Source of the DNA: Collimonas sp. OK242
GTDB taxonomy: Bacteria > Pseudomonadota > Gammaproteobacteria > Burkholderiales > Burkholderiaceae_D
Length of the DNA stretch: 64,000 nt
Reading direction: 5' to 3'
NCBI RefSeq assembly: GCF_900107095.1
Contig: NZ_FNOR01000014.1
Coordinates: 1 to 64,000 of the forward strand
Made by a program: the position numbers and the translations under genes. Below the pieces are notes generated by a model. That model was not told the origin of the DNA. It saw only the letters and a list, made by a program, of their open reading frames with translations, and searched no databases. Shown piece after piece: positions 46,714-56,285 of this stretch (positions within the stretch are counted from its first letter, which is position 1; every line of letters begins with the position of its first letter).

Positions 46714-47213
46714 TCGCTACTTCCCTCAAGAAAAACAGCCGCGTCAGCCGGCTGAAACACGGTAATGGTGGCGCTCGCCAGTTGCTGACTGCCGGCATGG
46801 ATATGGCATTCGAACGATCCTATCCCATTGTCTGCCTGCAGTATTCTTTTCACATGTATTTTCAGCAGGCTGCCGACAGCAAAAACGGGACAACTGCTTT
46901 CATAGCGCCGGGTTCCCAGCAAGAAGCCGATTTTCACCGGCTCGCCGCGCAACTGTGCGGTATGCCCGGCGTAGGCGGCAATCGCCTGCGCCATATATTC
47001 GACGCCGACCCAGCCGGGCACGCCATGGCCGTCGCAAAACATGCTGTCCGGGCGGATGGCCGTCTCAGCCAGCAACTCTTCCGGCCCGGCTTCCAGCAGC
47101 CGGTCCAGCAAGACCATGGCGCCGGAGTGCGGCAGAAAACGCCGGATATCCAGGGTCTCGACCGCACCCGGCTGATCCGGGCCCGATTGACTCATGCTTG
47201 ATTGATTCATCAT
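46710..47213 (-). CDS. apeP: 3-hydroxyacyl-ACP dehydratase (APE, ApeP-like)
   Basis: This hotdog-fold dehydratase (167 aa) removes water to create the conjugated double bonds. It has RFLPHSGAMVLLDRLLE at the start, then VPGWVGVEYMAQAIAAYAGH, which is the central hotdog helix. Its start overlaps the ketosynthase stop. A second dehydratase domain of the cluster is fused to the AMP ligase. Confidence 0.88.
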   Translation of the reverse strand: MMNQSSMSQSGPDQPGAVETLDIRRFLPHSGAMVLLDRLLEAGPEELLAETAIRPDSMFCDGHGVPGWVGVEYMAQAIAAYAGHTAQLRGEPVKIGFLLGTRRYESSCPVFAVGSLLKIHVKRILQADNGIGSFECHIHAGSQQLASATITVFQPADAAVFLEGSSE

Positions 47214-48391
47214 TCACGTCCCAGCAGCAAACTTGCATTGGCGCCGCCAAATGCAAAAGAATTACTCAAAGCCAAACGCAATGGCCGTCCAAGGCGAGCG
47301 CCGACGGGCTGCAGATTAAGCTGCGGCAAGCCAGGATCGCTGACGCCATCCCACAAATGCGGCGGCAGCCGGCCCTGCGGATTATTGTCTTGCATTGCCA
47401 GCCAGCATAGGCCGGCCTCCAGCGCACCGGCTGCTCCCAGCGCATGGCCGGTAAAAGGTTTGGTCGAGCTTAGCGCCACATGGTCAGCGAATATGGCGGC
47501 AACCGCCCGTCCTTCCATGGCATCATTTTGCACGGTAGCAGTGCCATGCAGGTTGATATAATCGATTTGTTTCGGCCTCACGCCCGCGCGCGCCAGCGCT
47601 TGCTCCATTGCGCTGCGGGCACCCGCGCCGGAAGGATCCGGTGCTGAAATATGATACCCGTCCGACGATTCGCCCCAGCCGCGCAAGCTCACGGCTGCCT
47701 CAACCTTGCTCATCAAGAACAAGGCTGCGCCCTCGCCGATATTGATGCCGTTACGATTGGCGCTGAACGGATTGCAGCGCGCAGCACTGACCGACTCCAG
47801 TGCGGCAAATCCGGCCACGGTGAAGGCGCACAGAGAATCAACCCCGCCGGTCAGAACCGCATCGCATAGTCCCATGTTAATCAAACGGGCAGCGCTGGCC
47901 ATCGCCTTGCTGCTCGACGCGCAAGCGCTGGAATGCACGTAGGCGGGCCCGGTCACGCCCAGCACCGATGCCAGCGTCGCCGCCGGCGAAGCCATTTCTT
48001 GCTGCGCATAGCCAAAATCAGCAGGGAAGCCGCCGTTTGCCAGCCGATAGCGAAACGCTGCTTCGCTCTGTGCGATGCCGGAGGTGCTGGTGCCGAGCAC
48101 GATCGCCACCCGGTCCGCACCAAACTGCCGTATGGCCGCGTCCACTTGCGGCCGGATCTGCGCCAGCGCCGCCAATGCAAGCTGGTTATTGCGGCTGCGC
48201 TGGCCCAGCGGCAGCATGCCGCTGTCCGGCAGAACAGTCTCCACGCAACCCAGCGCCAGTTCCCGCTCCCGTGATTGCGAATAGCGCGGCGTCATGGCGA
48301 CGCCGCTATCGCCGGCAAACAGGCGGCGGCTGATCTCTGCGTGGTTGTCACCAAGCGGACAAATCATGCCGAGTTGATTGAGATAAAGCAT
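47210..48391 (-). CDS. apeO: Beta-ketoacyl-ACP synthase (APE, ApeO-like)
   Basis: This is the main elongating ketosynthase. The 393-residue protein has C157 in HSSACASSSKAM, NLHGTATVQND and KPFTGHALGAAGA. In E. coli ApeO forms a heterodimer with the chain-length-factor-like ApeC; the corresponding partner here is encoded at the far end of the cluster (60831-61616). The name is assigned from order and motifs. Confidence 0.9.
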   Translation of the reverse strand: MLYLNQLGMICPLGDNHAEISRRLFAGDSGVAMTPRYSQSRERELALGCVETVLPDSGMLPLGQRSRNNQLALAALAQIRPQVDAAIRQFGADRVAIVLGTSTSGIAQSEAAFRYRLANGGFPADFGYAQQEMASPAATLASVLGVTGPAYVHSSACASSSKAMASAARLINMGLCDAVLTGGVDSLCAFTVAGFAALESVSAARCNPFSANRNGINIGEGAALFLMSKVEAAVSLRGWGESSDGYHISAPDPSGAGARSAMEQALARAGVRPKQIDYINLHGTATVQNDAMEGRAVAAIFADHVALSSTKPFTGHALGAAGALEAGLCWLAMQDNNPQGRLPPHLWDGVSDPGLPQLNLQPVGARLGRPLRLALSNSFAFGGANASLLLGRE

Positions 48392-48393
48392 GA

Positions 48394-49032
48394 TTATGGC
48401 GCCGCGGTCGGTGCGGCAGGGTTGGGTGAAACCGGGTCATCGGCAGCAGTATCGCTGACCGATTCAATCGTCAGGCGATAGTGATAGCGCAGGTTATTCA
48501 GTTCCACTTTGCCATCCCATGGCGTCGGCCTGCTGTAGTTGATCACCATTACCGGCTCTCCTTGCAGCAGCAGCGTGCGCTGCAACCCTTGTTGTTCGAT
48601 GGTCCAGCCTGCGGGCAACGCCTGGCGGATTGCCGCCAGCGGCCACAGCGTCAATTGCGTGTCTTCCAGCACATCCTCAGCGCGCACCTGCGATGGCAAC
48701 AAAGGATGACGCCAGGACTGCACAGTCTGTCCATCATAATGCAGACTCAGGACACGCTGGCCAAACGCCAGGCCGACCATATTGAATTGCTGCTGATCGA
48801 CTTCCACCGCTGCATCGAGCTGGTCGATGCGGCCATTGCGTTCGACCGTCAAATGCTGTTGCAAGCTGATATTGGCGCCCAGGCTCGCCGGCGCCAGCTT
48901 CAACCCCAGCCGTGCCGGCGCTTGCAATGCCGGTGTGGTGGCACAGGCGGCCAATGCGAGCACCGCCGCCAGCGCGCAACATCGCAAGCCAAGGCCCTGC
49001 CAGCCGCCGCGGCCAGGCGAACTCAACTGCAT
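48394..49032 (-). CDS. DUF3261 lipoprotein (APE cluster)
   Basis: This 212-residue lipoprotein (LRCCALAAVLALAAC, lipobox LAAC) has the DUF3261 beta-rich region with QQFNMVGLAFGQRVLSLHYDG. Such proteins occur next to the LolA-like and MMPL genes of APE clusters. They probably take part in moving the lipid product across the periplasm, like LolB; this is inference. It overlaps the flavoprotein gene by ten bases. Confidence 0.8.
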   Translation of the reverse strand: MQLSSPGRGGWQGLGLRCCALAAVLALAACATTPALQAPARLGLKLAPASLGANISLQQHLTVERNGRIDQLDAAVEVDQQQFNMVGLAFGQRVLSLHYDGQTVQSWRHPLLPSQVRAEDVLEDTQLTLWPLAAIRQALPAGWTIEQQGLQRTLLLQGEPVMVINYSRPTPWDGKVELNNLRYHYRLTIESVSDTAADDPVSPNPAAPTAAP

Positions 49033-50267
49033 ATCTCCTCCAAAATACTCAGGCGACGCTTGCTTTCCTTTACATACGGATTGCTGTCGTCCCAGGCATA
49101 GCCGGCCAGGATCGCGGCAATCATGCGACGTATCTCCGGCTGCTGTTGTTCATAAAAAATGACTTTCTGGAATCCGCCCGAGTACCAGGAATCGACAAAG
49201 GTACGGAAAGTATCGACGCCCTTTTTCAGCGGAACCGCATATTCTTTTTCCCAATCGACCGCGATGCCGTCAAACTGACGTTGCAAGGCGGCGACGGCCA
49301 GGCTGGCGGACTTGACTGCGATCGTGACGCCGGAAGAAAACACCGGGTCGAGGAATTCCCCGGCATTGCCGAGCAAGGCATAACCTCTGCCCCAGAGCGA
49401 TTTGACGTTGGACGAATAACCGACAATCTGACGGGCCGGCGTATCCCAGCGCGCATTCTTCAACAAGGCGCGCGATGCCGGATCTTGCATTACCAGCATC
49501 TGCAGGCGTTCGCTCTCGCTGCCCTTGAATTGGTCCAGGAAAGCCGTTTCGGCGACCACGCCGATGGAACAGCGGCCGCCGGCAAAAGGAATCAGCCAGT
49601 ACCAGACATTGCAATGTTCCGGATGCACGGTAATGCGGATCTTGTTGCGATCGAAACCGGCTGCATCGATGCCATCCTCGATATGGGTGAAAATGGCGCC
49701 GCGCACCGGAAAATTCGATGGCGTTTCCAAATCCAGCAAGCGCGACAATACGCGCCCGAAACCGCTGGCATCCAGTACAAACCCCGCTTCCACCACATAT
49801 TCCGAGCCGTCCGCATGGCGCACGGTAACCCGCGGTTTTTCTGCATCGGCATCAAATGCCGTGACGGTGTGCTGATAGCGCACTTGCGCGCCCTGGCGCT
49901 CAGCTTCATCGGCCAGCACCTGGTCAAACCGGGCGCGCTGTACCTGGTAGGTGGTGCCCCAGCCGGCAGAATGCTTGTCGCGGAAATCGAAATCCGTATA
50001 GCGCTCTCCGCGCACAAAAGCGGCGCCGTTCTTGTATTGAAAACCGGCTTCCACCACGGCTTGCAGCATACCGGCCTGCTGCAGATATTCCATGCTTTGC
50101 GGCAGCAGGCTTTCGCCTATGCTAAACCGCGGAAACTGCTCCCGTTCCAGCACCAGCACTTGCCGCCCTTGCTGCAGCAACAAGGCCGCCGCCACCGAAC
50201 CAGCCGGGCCGGCGCCAATGATCAGCACATCACACTGCTCAACTCTTGGTTCAACTGTTGTTTGCAT
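49023..50267 (-). CDS. FAD-dependent oxidoreductase, flavin-halogenase-like
   Basis: The 414-residue flavoprotein has an N-terminal FAD motif G18-A-G-P-A-G23 and GESLLP (51-56). It also has K79 in GFQYKNGAAF and W222-Y-W224-LIP. The last two positions correspond to the catalytic lysine and WxWxIP motifs of flavin-dependent halogenases. APE clusters commonly carry a related protein whose reaction is not established, and Xanthomonas aryl polyenes are brominated. I start it at ATG 50267, which has GGAAAAG upstream and overlaps the exporter gene's end by 17 bases. Confidence 0.82.
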   Translation of the reverse strand: MQTTVEPRVEQCDVLIIGAGPAGSVAAALLLQQGRQVLVLEREQFPRFSIGESLLPQSMEYLQQAGMLQAVVEAGFQYKNGAAFVRGERYTDFDFRDKHSAGWGTTYQVQRARFDQVLADEAERQGAQVRYQHTVTAFDADAEKPRVTVRHADGSEYVVEAGFVLDASGFGRVLSRLLDLETPSNFPVRGAIFTHIEDGIDAAGFDRNKIRITVHPEHCNVWYWLIPFAGGRCSIGVVAETAFLDQFKGSESERLQMLVMQDPASRALLKNARWDTPARQIVGYSSNVKSLWGRGYALLGNAGEFLDPVFSSGVTIAVKSASLAVAALQRQFDGIAVDWEKEYAVPLKKGVDTFRTFVDSWYSGGFQKVIFYEQQQPEIRRMIAAILAGYAWDDSNPYVKESKRRLSILEEICS

Positions 50268-52707
50268 TTTTTTCTTCTTTTCCTTGTTGTAAATCCTGGT
50301 CAAAATCCTGGCCAAAACATGGCGCAATCAACCAGACAATTGCAATTCCTATCAGCATCGTGCATCCAAATGCATGCAGCGGCGGCGTGCCGGACAACGC
50401 CAGCAGACCGAACGACAACAAGGCGCTCGCGGCCGACAAACCGACCGTGAGCCAGGCGAAGCGATCGCGTTGCATGTTTTGTTCCTGCAAGAAAATTCCG
50501 TAGTCCACGCCCAGGCCGAGAATCAGCATCAGCGCTAGCACATGAAACAGTTGCAACGGCTGCCCCAGCAGACCGAGCATGGCCAGAGTAGCAATACTGG
50601 CGACGGCCGGCGGCGTCAGTACGCGCCAGGCCGCACTGCGATAGCGGGTAAATAGCAGCAGGTAGATTGCAGCATAGGCCCCTAGCAATACCCACCCCAT
50701 ATATTGCCGGTAGTGAGCTAGCACTGAAGATATTTCGCTGACCTTATCGACCCATGACACCCCGTCCAGCTGCGCGGCAGCCTGCTTCAAGATGGGCAGG
50801 TTGCCATAATTATCAAGCCCGCGCAGAGCGACGATGCTGGCGTAGACGCTGCCTTGACCACCCTTGCCTTCTACCGTCCCCAACCAGAGATGGCGCGACG
50901 GCTCGCTGGCCGCGCTCTTCAAAAACTCAGCCGGGGTAAGATCGTGGCCGCCATTGGCGTTAGCCGCGCCAAGTGCCCGGCCGCGCATTTGCGCGACCCA
51001 GGCGTCATCTTCACCCAGTTGCGCAGCCAGTGTCTGCAACGGACCGTCCGCAGCCAGCAAGGCCTGTGTGACCAAAGCGCGATTCGCGGCTTGTTCTCGC
51101 ATCGACGGTACCCAGTTAGACATCGCCTGATAGCCGCTGATCAAGTGTTTGGCAATCAAAGGTTCCAGCCGCTGCTTGAGTGCTTCCTCACGCTGCAATA
51201 CCTGTTCCGCGCTGGCGCCGCGCACCAGGTAAAACTGCACCGGCGTCGGCGCATCCAGCAATTTCCCTAGCTTGATCTGATCCGCCAGCAGTGCTTTCGG
51301 CGGTGTCTGCAAGGATCGGATATCGTCGTTCACCGTCAACCGGCTTATGCCGGCCGCGGCAAGAATACCGAACAATAGCGCCGCCAGCGCGGAGGCGCGG
51401 TTCAAGCCCAGCAACGGCCAATGCCGGCGGGTCTGGCCGACCCAAGCGGCAAAAGAAGAGCTTTTCAGGGTATTCGCAGTCAACAGGGCCGGAAACCAGA
51501 AAATCACGGTCAGCCAGGCAAACACCAAACCCAGCACCGAGAACAAGGCCATCTGGCGCAAGCCCGGAAACGGCGTCAGCGCCAGGCCGATGTAACCGAT
51601 CACCGCTGCGGCCAGGGTCAATGCAAGGCCTGGCAACAGGCGCCGCAGCAATTGCCATGACCCCAGCGACCGGTCTACCGAAACCCTGCTGCATAAGAAA
51701 TATATCCCGTAATCCTGGGCCACGCCGATCAGGCTGGCGCCGAACACCAGCGTCAGCAAATGCACTTGGCCGAAAATCATCCAGCACAGAGAAAAAGCTG
51801 CCATGCAGCCGATGCCTATCGACAGCATGATCAACGCTATCGGCCGCAATGAGCCGAAGGTCAGCCACATCAGCAGTACGATACCCAATAAGGAGCCGAT
51901 GCCGATGGTTGACATCTCCCGGCTGGCTTGCGCGCTGCCGGCTCCCGCATGCAAGACCACCCCGGCGCTGATCAGCTCGACCGCCGGCACCGCCTGCCGT
52001 GCAGCTTTGCCAGCCTGCTCCAGCAACGGTAACACCGCCTGCTGGGTCGCCATGGAGAATGCCGGCTGCTGCAAATTCATCAGCAGCACGATGTAAGGAC
52101 GGCCTTTGTCCTCGACGAACAAATAACCGTCGCGCGGACGCACCGTCGTTTCTTGCGCCCGGGCTTGCACCCAGCCGCTGAACAAGCCGAACGGATCGTC
52201 TTGCCAGGCACCCAGCTTGGGGCCGGAAAACGGGCTATACAACTGCTGCAGCGCGGTGTCGACCCAATACTTGGGCGCTTGCTCACGCAGCTTTGTTTGT
52301 TGGTCTGGTGTCAGCAAGCTGAGCCGCATCTGTTGCGACGGCGCCAGCCAGTCTTGCTGGTTTTGCGCCGACAGTTGAACCCCGGTCTGCAGCAAAGCCG
52401 GATGCTTGGACAGCACCCCGTTGTAGGCGTCGGCAGCGGCGCGGGCATGCTCCCAGTCAGCGGCGCCGACCAGCACGATCACGCGTTGCTGGGCGGCGTC
52501 GACCATGTGCGTGAATGCCTGTTGCAGCACCGGATCGCGCTGCTCGACCGGCAACAGCGCCAGGATGTCGGTATCCGGCACCACGCCTTTGACCAGCCAC
52601 AGATAGCCGTTGTGCGCCAGCAGCAAAGCAACCGCCAAGGCCCATATCAGCGCCATGCGCTTCGGCCAACTGGCTTTTACGCTGCGGTCATGGCCGGAAT
52701 CATTCAA
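50251..52707 (-). CDS. MMPL/RND-family exporter (APE cluster)
   Basis: The 818-residue inner-membrane protein has an N-terminal helix, a large periplasmic domain and two blocks of five to six helices (around 250-420 and 680-800). It has the duplicated RND/SSD-like layout of MMPL proteins. It likely extracts the aryl-polyene lipid from the inner membrane for transfer to the LolA-like carrier encoded just upstream. Its start overlaps that gene by eight bases. Confidence 0.88.
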   Translation of the reverse strand: MNDSGHDRSVKASWPKRMALIWALAVALLLAHNGYLWLVKGVVPDTDILALLPVEQRDPVLQQAFTHMVDAAQQRVIVLVGAADWEHARAAADAYNGVLSKHPALLQTGVQLSAQNQQDWLAPSQQMRLSLLTPDQQTKLREQAPKYWVDTALQQLYSPFSGPKLGAWQDDPFGLFSGWVQARAQETTVRPRDGYLFVEDKGRPYIVLLMNLQQPAFSMATQQAVLPLLEQAGKAARQAVPAVELISAGVVLHAGAGSAQASREMSTIGIGSLLGIVLLMWLTFGSLRPIALIMLSIGIGCMAAFSLCWMIFGQVHLLTLVFGASLIGVAQDYGIYFLCSRVSVDRSLGSWQLLRRLLPGLALTLAAAVIGYIGLALTPFPGLRQMALFSVLGLVFAWLTVIFWFPALLTANTLKSSSFAAWVGQTRRHWPLLGLNRASALAALLFGILAAAGISRLTVNDDIRSLQTPPKALLADQIKLGKLLDAPTPVQFYLVRGASAEQVLQREEALKQRLEPLIAKHLISGYQAMSNWVPSMREQAANRALVTQALLAADGPLQTLAAQLGEDDAWVAQMRGRALGAANANGGHDLTPAEFLKSAASEPSRHLWLGTVEGKGGQGSVYASIVALRGLDNYGNLPILKQAAAQLDGVSWVDKVSEISSVLAHYRQYMGWVLLGAYAAIYLLLFTRYRSAAWRVLTPPAVASIATLAMLGLLGQPLQLFHVLALMLILGLGVDYGIFLQEQNMQRDRFAWLTVGLSAASALLSFGLLALSGTPPLHAFGCTMLIGIAIVWLIAPCFGQDFDQDLQQGKEEKNANNS

Positions 52708-53317
52708 ATGCCGCCCCTTCTTCAGCAGTCATCGCGCTGCTGCCGCTTTGCAGGGCGGAGAAACTGATTTCAGTGTGATCGCCGCTCGCTTCGTTAATCG
52801 TCACGGTCTTGACATAAGCGCCGCCGGTCAGGGCCAGCGTACCGATGGCCTTGGCCAGCGCCGGTTGGCGTGCTGTCAACGCTACTTTCCAGCTATTGCC
52901 CTGCACGCTGCCATCCAGTTCAAACAGGGTTTCCAGCTGACTGAGATCGCCGGCCAGCAATGAAAACAGCACGCTGTTAATCATCCTCACTACCGGTTCT
53001 TGCTTGGCGTCCATGCGCATGGCAACCCGGCCGCCCTGCATTTGCACGATCTCGTCGCGCTTCAGGCGCAGCGTATTGGGAAACGGCTGCAAGGTGCGCC
53101 ACAGCACGCCCTTGCCGTTCACCACGCAAAACCGTCCATTCGACAGCAACGGTTTCTTGATGCCGACCAGTTGCTTGCTTTGATCGAAGCGCCCGCACAA
53201 GATCGGCGGCCGCGCCAGCATCGACTGGATTTTTTCCACAGGTGCGGCAGCCAGCGCCGACATGGCGGTAGCGGCTAACTGCATGGTTAACAAGACGACG
53301 GCGAGACTTCGTTTCAT
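52700..53317 (-). CDS. LolA-like periplasmic carrier (APE cluster)
   Basis: The 205-residue protein has a cleavable signal (LAVVLLTMQLAATAMSALAAAP) and the LolA-like beta region RFDQSKQLVGIKKPLLSNGRFCV, with a Q..F..NTLRL pattern. It should bind the hydrophobic product in the periplasm and hand it to the outer membrane, by analogy with lipoprotein transport. It overlaps the thioesterase gene by four bases. Confidence 0.85.
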   Translation of the reverse strand: MKRSLAVVLLTMQLAATAMSALAAAPVEKIQSMLARPPILCGRFDQSKQLVGIKKPLLSNGRFCVVNGKGVLWRTLQPFPNTLRLKRDEIVQMQGGRVAMRMDAKQEPVVRMINSVLFSLLAGDLSQLETLFELDGSVQGNSWKVALTARQPALAKAIGTLALTGGAYVKTVTINEASGDHTEISFSALQSGSSAMTAEEGAAFE

Positions 53318-53748
53318 GCTTGCTCAATTCCTATTTTTTTAAATAACACAGGCGGCGACGCGAAACACATTTCGTGTGTCGCCATATCCACCGCGACCTG
53401 CGTGGTGGTGCCACGGCTAAGACGCTGGCCGCTGACGCTGTCGGTAATCACGTATGCGATCTTGAGGCGATTTTCCCACTCGATGACGCTGGCGCGCACC
53501 TTGATGCGCTGCCCGAACGTGGCTGGATGGGCGTAGCGCAGGTGCAAATCGATGATCGGCCAGGAGTAGCCGGATGCCTGCATTTCCGGATAGTTGTAAT
53601 CCAATCTATCCAGCAGCGCACAGCGCGCTACTTCCAGGTACTTGACATAGTTGCCGTGCCAGACGATCTGCATCGGATCGAGATCAAAGAATTGCACTTG
53701 CAATTCGACCTCGGCCGACCAGCGCTCTTTGGTAGGTATATTAGTCAT
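53314..53748 (-). CDS. Acyl-CoA/ACP thioesterase, 4-hydroxybenzoyl-CoA thioesterase type
   Basis: This hotdog thioesterase (144 aa) has the signature FFDLDPMQIVWHGNYVKYLEVAR, where the Asp before MQIVWHGNY is the expected catalytic residue. It may release the finished polyene or edit stalled chains. It lies 4 bp after the ammonia-lyase stop in the same transcription unit. Confidence 0.88.
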   Translation of the reverse strand: MTNIPTKERWSAEVELQVQFFDLDPMQIVWHGNYVKYLEVARCALLDRLDYNYPEMQASGYSWPIIDLHLRYAHPATFGQRIKVRASVIEWENRLKIAYVITDSVSGQRLSRGTTTQVAVDMATHEMCFASPPVLFKKIGIEQA

Positions 53749-53752
53749 GGCC

Positions 53753-55336
53753 TTACTCGTACAACTGCCATTGCTTGCAGCGGATGCGCTCCAGCAGGCG
53801 GCGCAGATCCGGTTCCAGCATGCGGTCTTCCCGTATCACGGCAATGTCGGCCGCCAGCACTTCCATCATCTGCTGCAGGTTCTGTTGCGGTTGCGCGGCG
53901 CCGTCCAGCCGGGAGCGTAGCCAAACACCCTGGCGCACGCTGATCAGTAGCGCGGCCACTACCTGTTCGGTCAGTTGCAATACGCGCAGGCAATCGCGGG
54001 CGGCAATCGTGCCCATGCTGACCTTGTCTTGATTGTGGCATTCGGTAGAACGCGAAAATACCGAGGCCGGCATGGTCTGCTTGAGCGCTTCGGCGGTCCA
54101 GGCAGAGGCGCTGATTTGCAAGGCCTTCAAGCCATGGTTAATGCTGGCGCGCGGTCCTTCGGCGCCGGATAAATTGGCCGGCAAGCCATGGCTGTAACGG
54201 CTATCGACCAGCAAAGCCATTTGCCGATCAAGCAAATCGGCGACATTGGCGACTGCGTTTTTCATGCTGTCCATGGCGAACGCGATGTGGCCGCCGTAGA
54301 AATGGCCGCCGTGCAGCACGCGCTCATTTTCAGCGTCGATGATCGGATTGTCGTTGGCGCTATTCAATTCGTTTTCAATCGACTCTCGCATCCACGGCAG
54401 AGCATCCGCCAACACGCCTATCACGTGCGGCGCGCAACGGATGGAGTAGCGATCCTGCAAACGCTTTTGATTGCGCGGGGCGTCGTCTACCGGCAAATCC
54501 TGGCGCAGCCAGGCGGCCACTTGCTGCTGGCCGGCGTGCGGCTTGACGGCAAACAAAGTGGCGTCGAAATGATGGGCGTTGCCGTCCAAAGCGAAACTCG
54601 CCATGGCCGTAATCCGGGTGGCGATGCGCACCAGGTATTGCGCGCGGTCGTAGGCCAGGCAAGCCAGAGCCGTCATTACCGCGGTGCCGTTCATGATCGC
54701 CAGCCCTTCTTTCGGCCGCAGGCGCAGCGGCGTAATACCGGCTGCCGCCAGGGCCTCGGCGGCGCCGACCTTGACGCCGTTGCGCCACACTTCCCGTTCG
54801 CCGCACAGCACGGCAGCCAGGTAGGACAGCGGCGTCAGGTCGCCGCTGGCGCCGACCGATCCTTCGGACGGGATCAAGGGCAACAAATCCTCTTTCAACA
54901 AGCGGGCGATCTGTTCCAGCAAACCGACGCTGACGCCGGAATACCCTTTGCTGAGCGAAGCCAGCCGCGCCGCCATGATGGCCCGCGTTTGCGCCGGGCT
55001 AAACAATTCACCCAAACCGCAGCCATGATAGGTGTACAAATGATGCGGCAATTCAGCGATCAGTTCGGGCGGGACGGTGACGGTACAGGAGTCGCCATAA
55101 CCGGTGGTGACGCCGTAAATGGTGCCGTCTTCACGTAGCAGGCGATCGAGGAAGTCGGCGCCGCGGCTAATCGCGGCGCGGAATGCCGCGTCATCGGACA
55201 GCACGACCTTGCCCGACCCCGCAGCGATGTCGACAATGTCTTCAATCGTTAATCGGCCTTGATCAAAACGGACGGCGCGTTGCGCCGGCGCCGGCTGTGC
55301 CATGCCAGACAAGTCTTTCAGTTCAGTGGGATGCAT
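53753..55336 (-). CDS. Aromatic amino acid ammonia-lyase (HAL/PAL/TAL family)
   Basis: The 527-residue lyase has the MIO-forming triad A163-S164-G165 (SVGASGDLTPLSYLA), Tyr74 in YGVTTGYGD, and NDNPIID. It would deaminate tyrosine, phenylalanine or histidine to an aryl-acrylate. The HHLY segment at 98-101 aligns with the selectivity loop in which a His favours tyrosine. A role in making 4-coumarate as the polyene's aryl starter is inferred from the cluster. The gene overlaps the acyltransferase gene by 14 bases. Confidence 0.88.
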   Translation of the reverse strand: MHPTELKDLSGMAQPAPAQRAVRFDQGRLTIEDIVDIAAGSGKVVLSDDAAFRAAISRGADFLDRLLREDGTIYGVTTGYGDSCTVTVPPELIAELPHHLYTYHGCGLGELFSPAQTRAIMAARLASLSKGYSGVSVGLLEQIARLLKEDLLPLIPSEGSVGASGDLTPLSYLAAVLCGEREVWRNGVKVGAAEALAAAGITPLRLRPKEGLAIMNGTAVMTALACLAYDRAQYLVRIATRITAMASFALDGNAHHFDATLFAVKPHAGQQQVAAWLRQDLPVDDAPRNQKRLQDRYSIRCAPHVIGVLADALPWMRESIENELNSANDNPIIDAENERVLHGGHFYGGHIAFAMDSMKNAVANVADLLDRQMALLVDSRYSHGLPANLSGAEGPRASINHGLKALQISASAWTAEALKQTMPASVFSRSTECHNQDKVSMGTIAARDCLRVLQLTEQVVAALLISVRQGVWLRSRLDGAAQPQQNLQQMMEVLAADIAVIREDRMLEPDLRRLLERIRCKQWQLYE

Positions 55337-56285
55337 CTTTGTACCCGGATAAATGCCAGAAATCGTAAAAATTGAACCACTGCAGCGGGGCTTTTAAGCA
55401 AAAATGCTCGAGCCTTGCCGCATAGGCGGCGGCCAGTTCATGGAGGACTTGATCGCGACTCTTGCGCGGCAATTGAATCGCTTCCCGAAACAATTCGAAA
55501 TGACATTCGGAACGGCCGTTTTTTGTCATTGAGAACAGCAGGTAGACGGGACACTGCAACACGCTGGCCAATACATAAGGGCCGACCGGAAAGGCCGCCG
55601 TTTCACCCAGGAATGAGGCACATGCCACGCGCGGCACGGCCGCCACCGGGATGCGATCGCCGGCAATCGCGACAAATTCGCCGCGCCCTACTTTCTCCGC
55701 CAACAGCATGGCGGTAGCTGGTGTCATCTCAGTTACCTGCATCAGGTTCAACTGGCTGTCCGGATCAAGTGTTGCCAGCAGCCGGTTAAACGCCTGGGCG
55801 TGTTTGGTATGCACCAGCACCGTAATCCGCAACGCATGACGCTGGCGCGACAGCACCCGGCATAACTCAAGATTGCCCAGATGCGCACAAATCAGCAAAC
55901 CGCCACGCTGCGCCTGTATGCTTTCCTGCATCTGCTCGCGGCCGAACGAAACTACGTCCGCCGTCTTGAACAAACCGCCCCACAACAACATCTTGTCGAG
56001 GATATTTTCGGCAAAAGCAGCAAAATGCTGGAACACCCCGCGCCAGTCCGGTCGAATCCGGTTGAGCCTGGCCACGGCCGGATTGAAATCGCAAAGCCGT
56101 TGCAAATAAAGCATGGAAGCGCGGCGGGCGGCCGGCTTGCTCAGCACATACCAGCCCAGCACCGGGTACAGAACCACGCGAAACGGCCAGCGGCCGGCGA
56201 TCCGGTAGATCCCGAACAATAGCCGCATGCCGCCCACAAAGCTGGCTTCGTTGATCTGTGCCCAATGATGTTGGCTGGCGCTCAT
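55323..56285 (-). CDS. LpxL/HtrB-like acyltransferase (APE cluster)
   Basis: This inner-membrane acyltransferase (320 aa from ATG 56285, which overlaps the glycosyltransferase stop as ATGA) has the H-x4-E active-site motif in ICAHLGNLE and hydrophobic N-terminal helices. LPLAT proteins of this branch acylate lipid A; in APE clusters they probably attach the polyene or a fatty acid to a glycerol or sugar anchor. The substrate is inferred. Confidence 0.85.
   Translation of the reverse strand: MSASQHHWAQINEASFVGGMRLLFGIYRIAGRWPFRVVLYPVLGWYVLSKPAARRASMLYLQRLCDFNPAVARLNRIRPDWRGVFQHFAAFAENILDKMLLWGGLFKTADVVSFGREQMQESIQAQRGGLLICAHLGNLELCRVLSRQRHALRITVLVHTKHAQAFNRLLATLDPDSQLNLMQVTEMTPATAMLLAEKVGRGEFVAIAGDRIPVAAVPRVACASFLGETAAFPVGPYVLASVLQCPVYLLFSMTKNGRSECHFELFREAIQLPRKSRDQVLHELAAAYAARLEHFCLKAPLQWFNFYDFWHLSGYKDASH

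Noticed and set aside
48912-50450. 512-codon plus-strand frame opposite the flavoprotein gene
   Set aside because: Same reason: it follows the codon structure of the real gene on the minus strand and has no recognisable domain.
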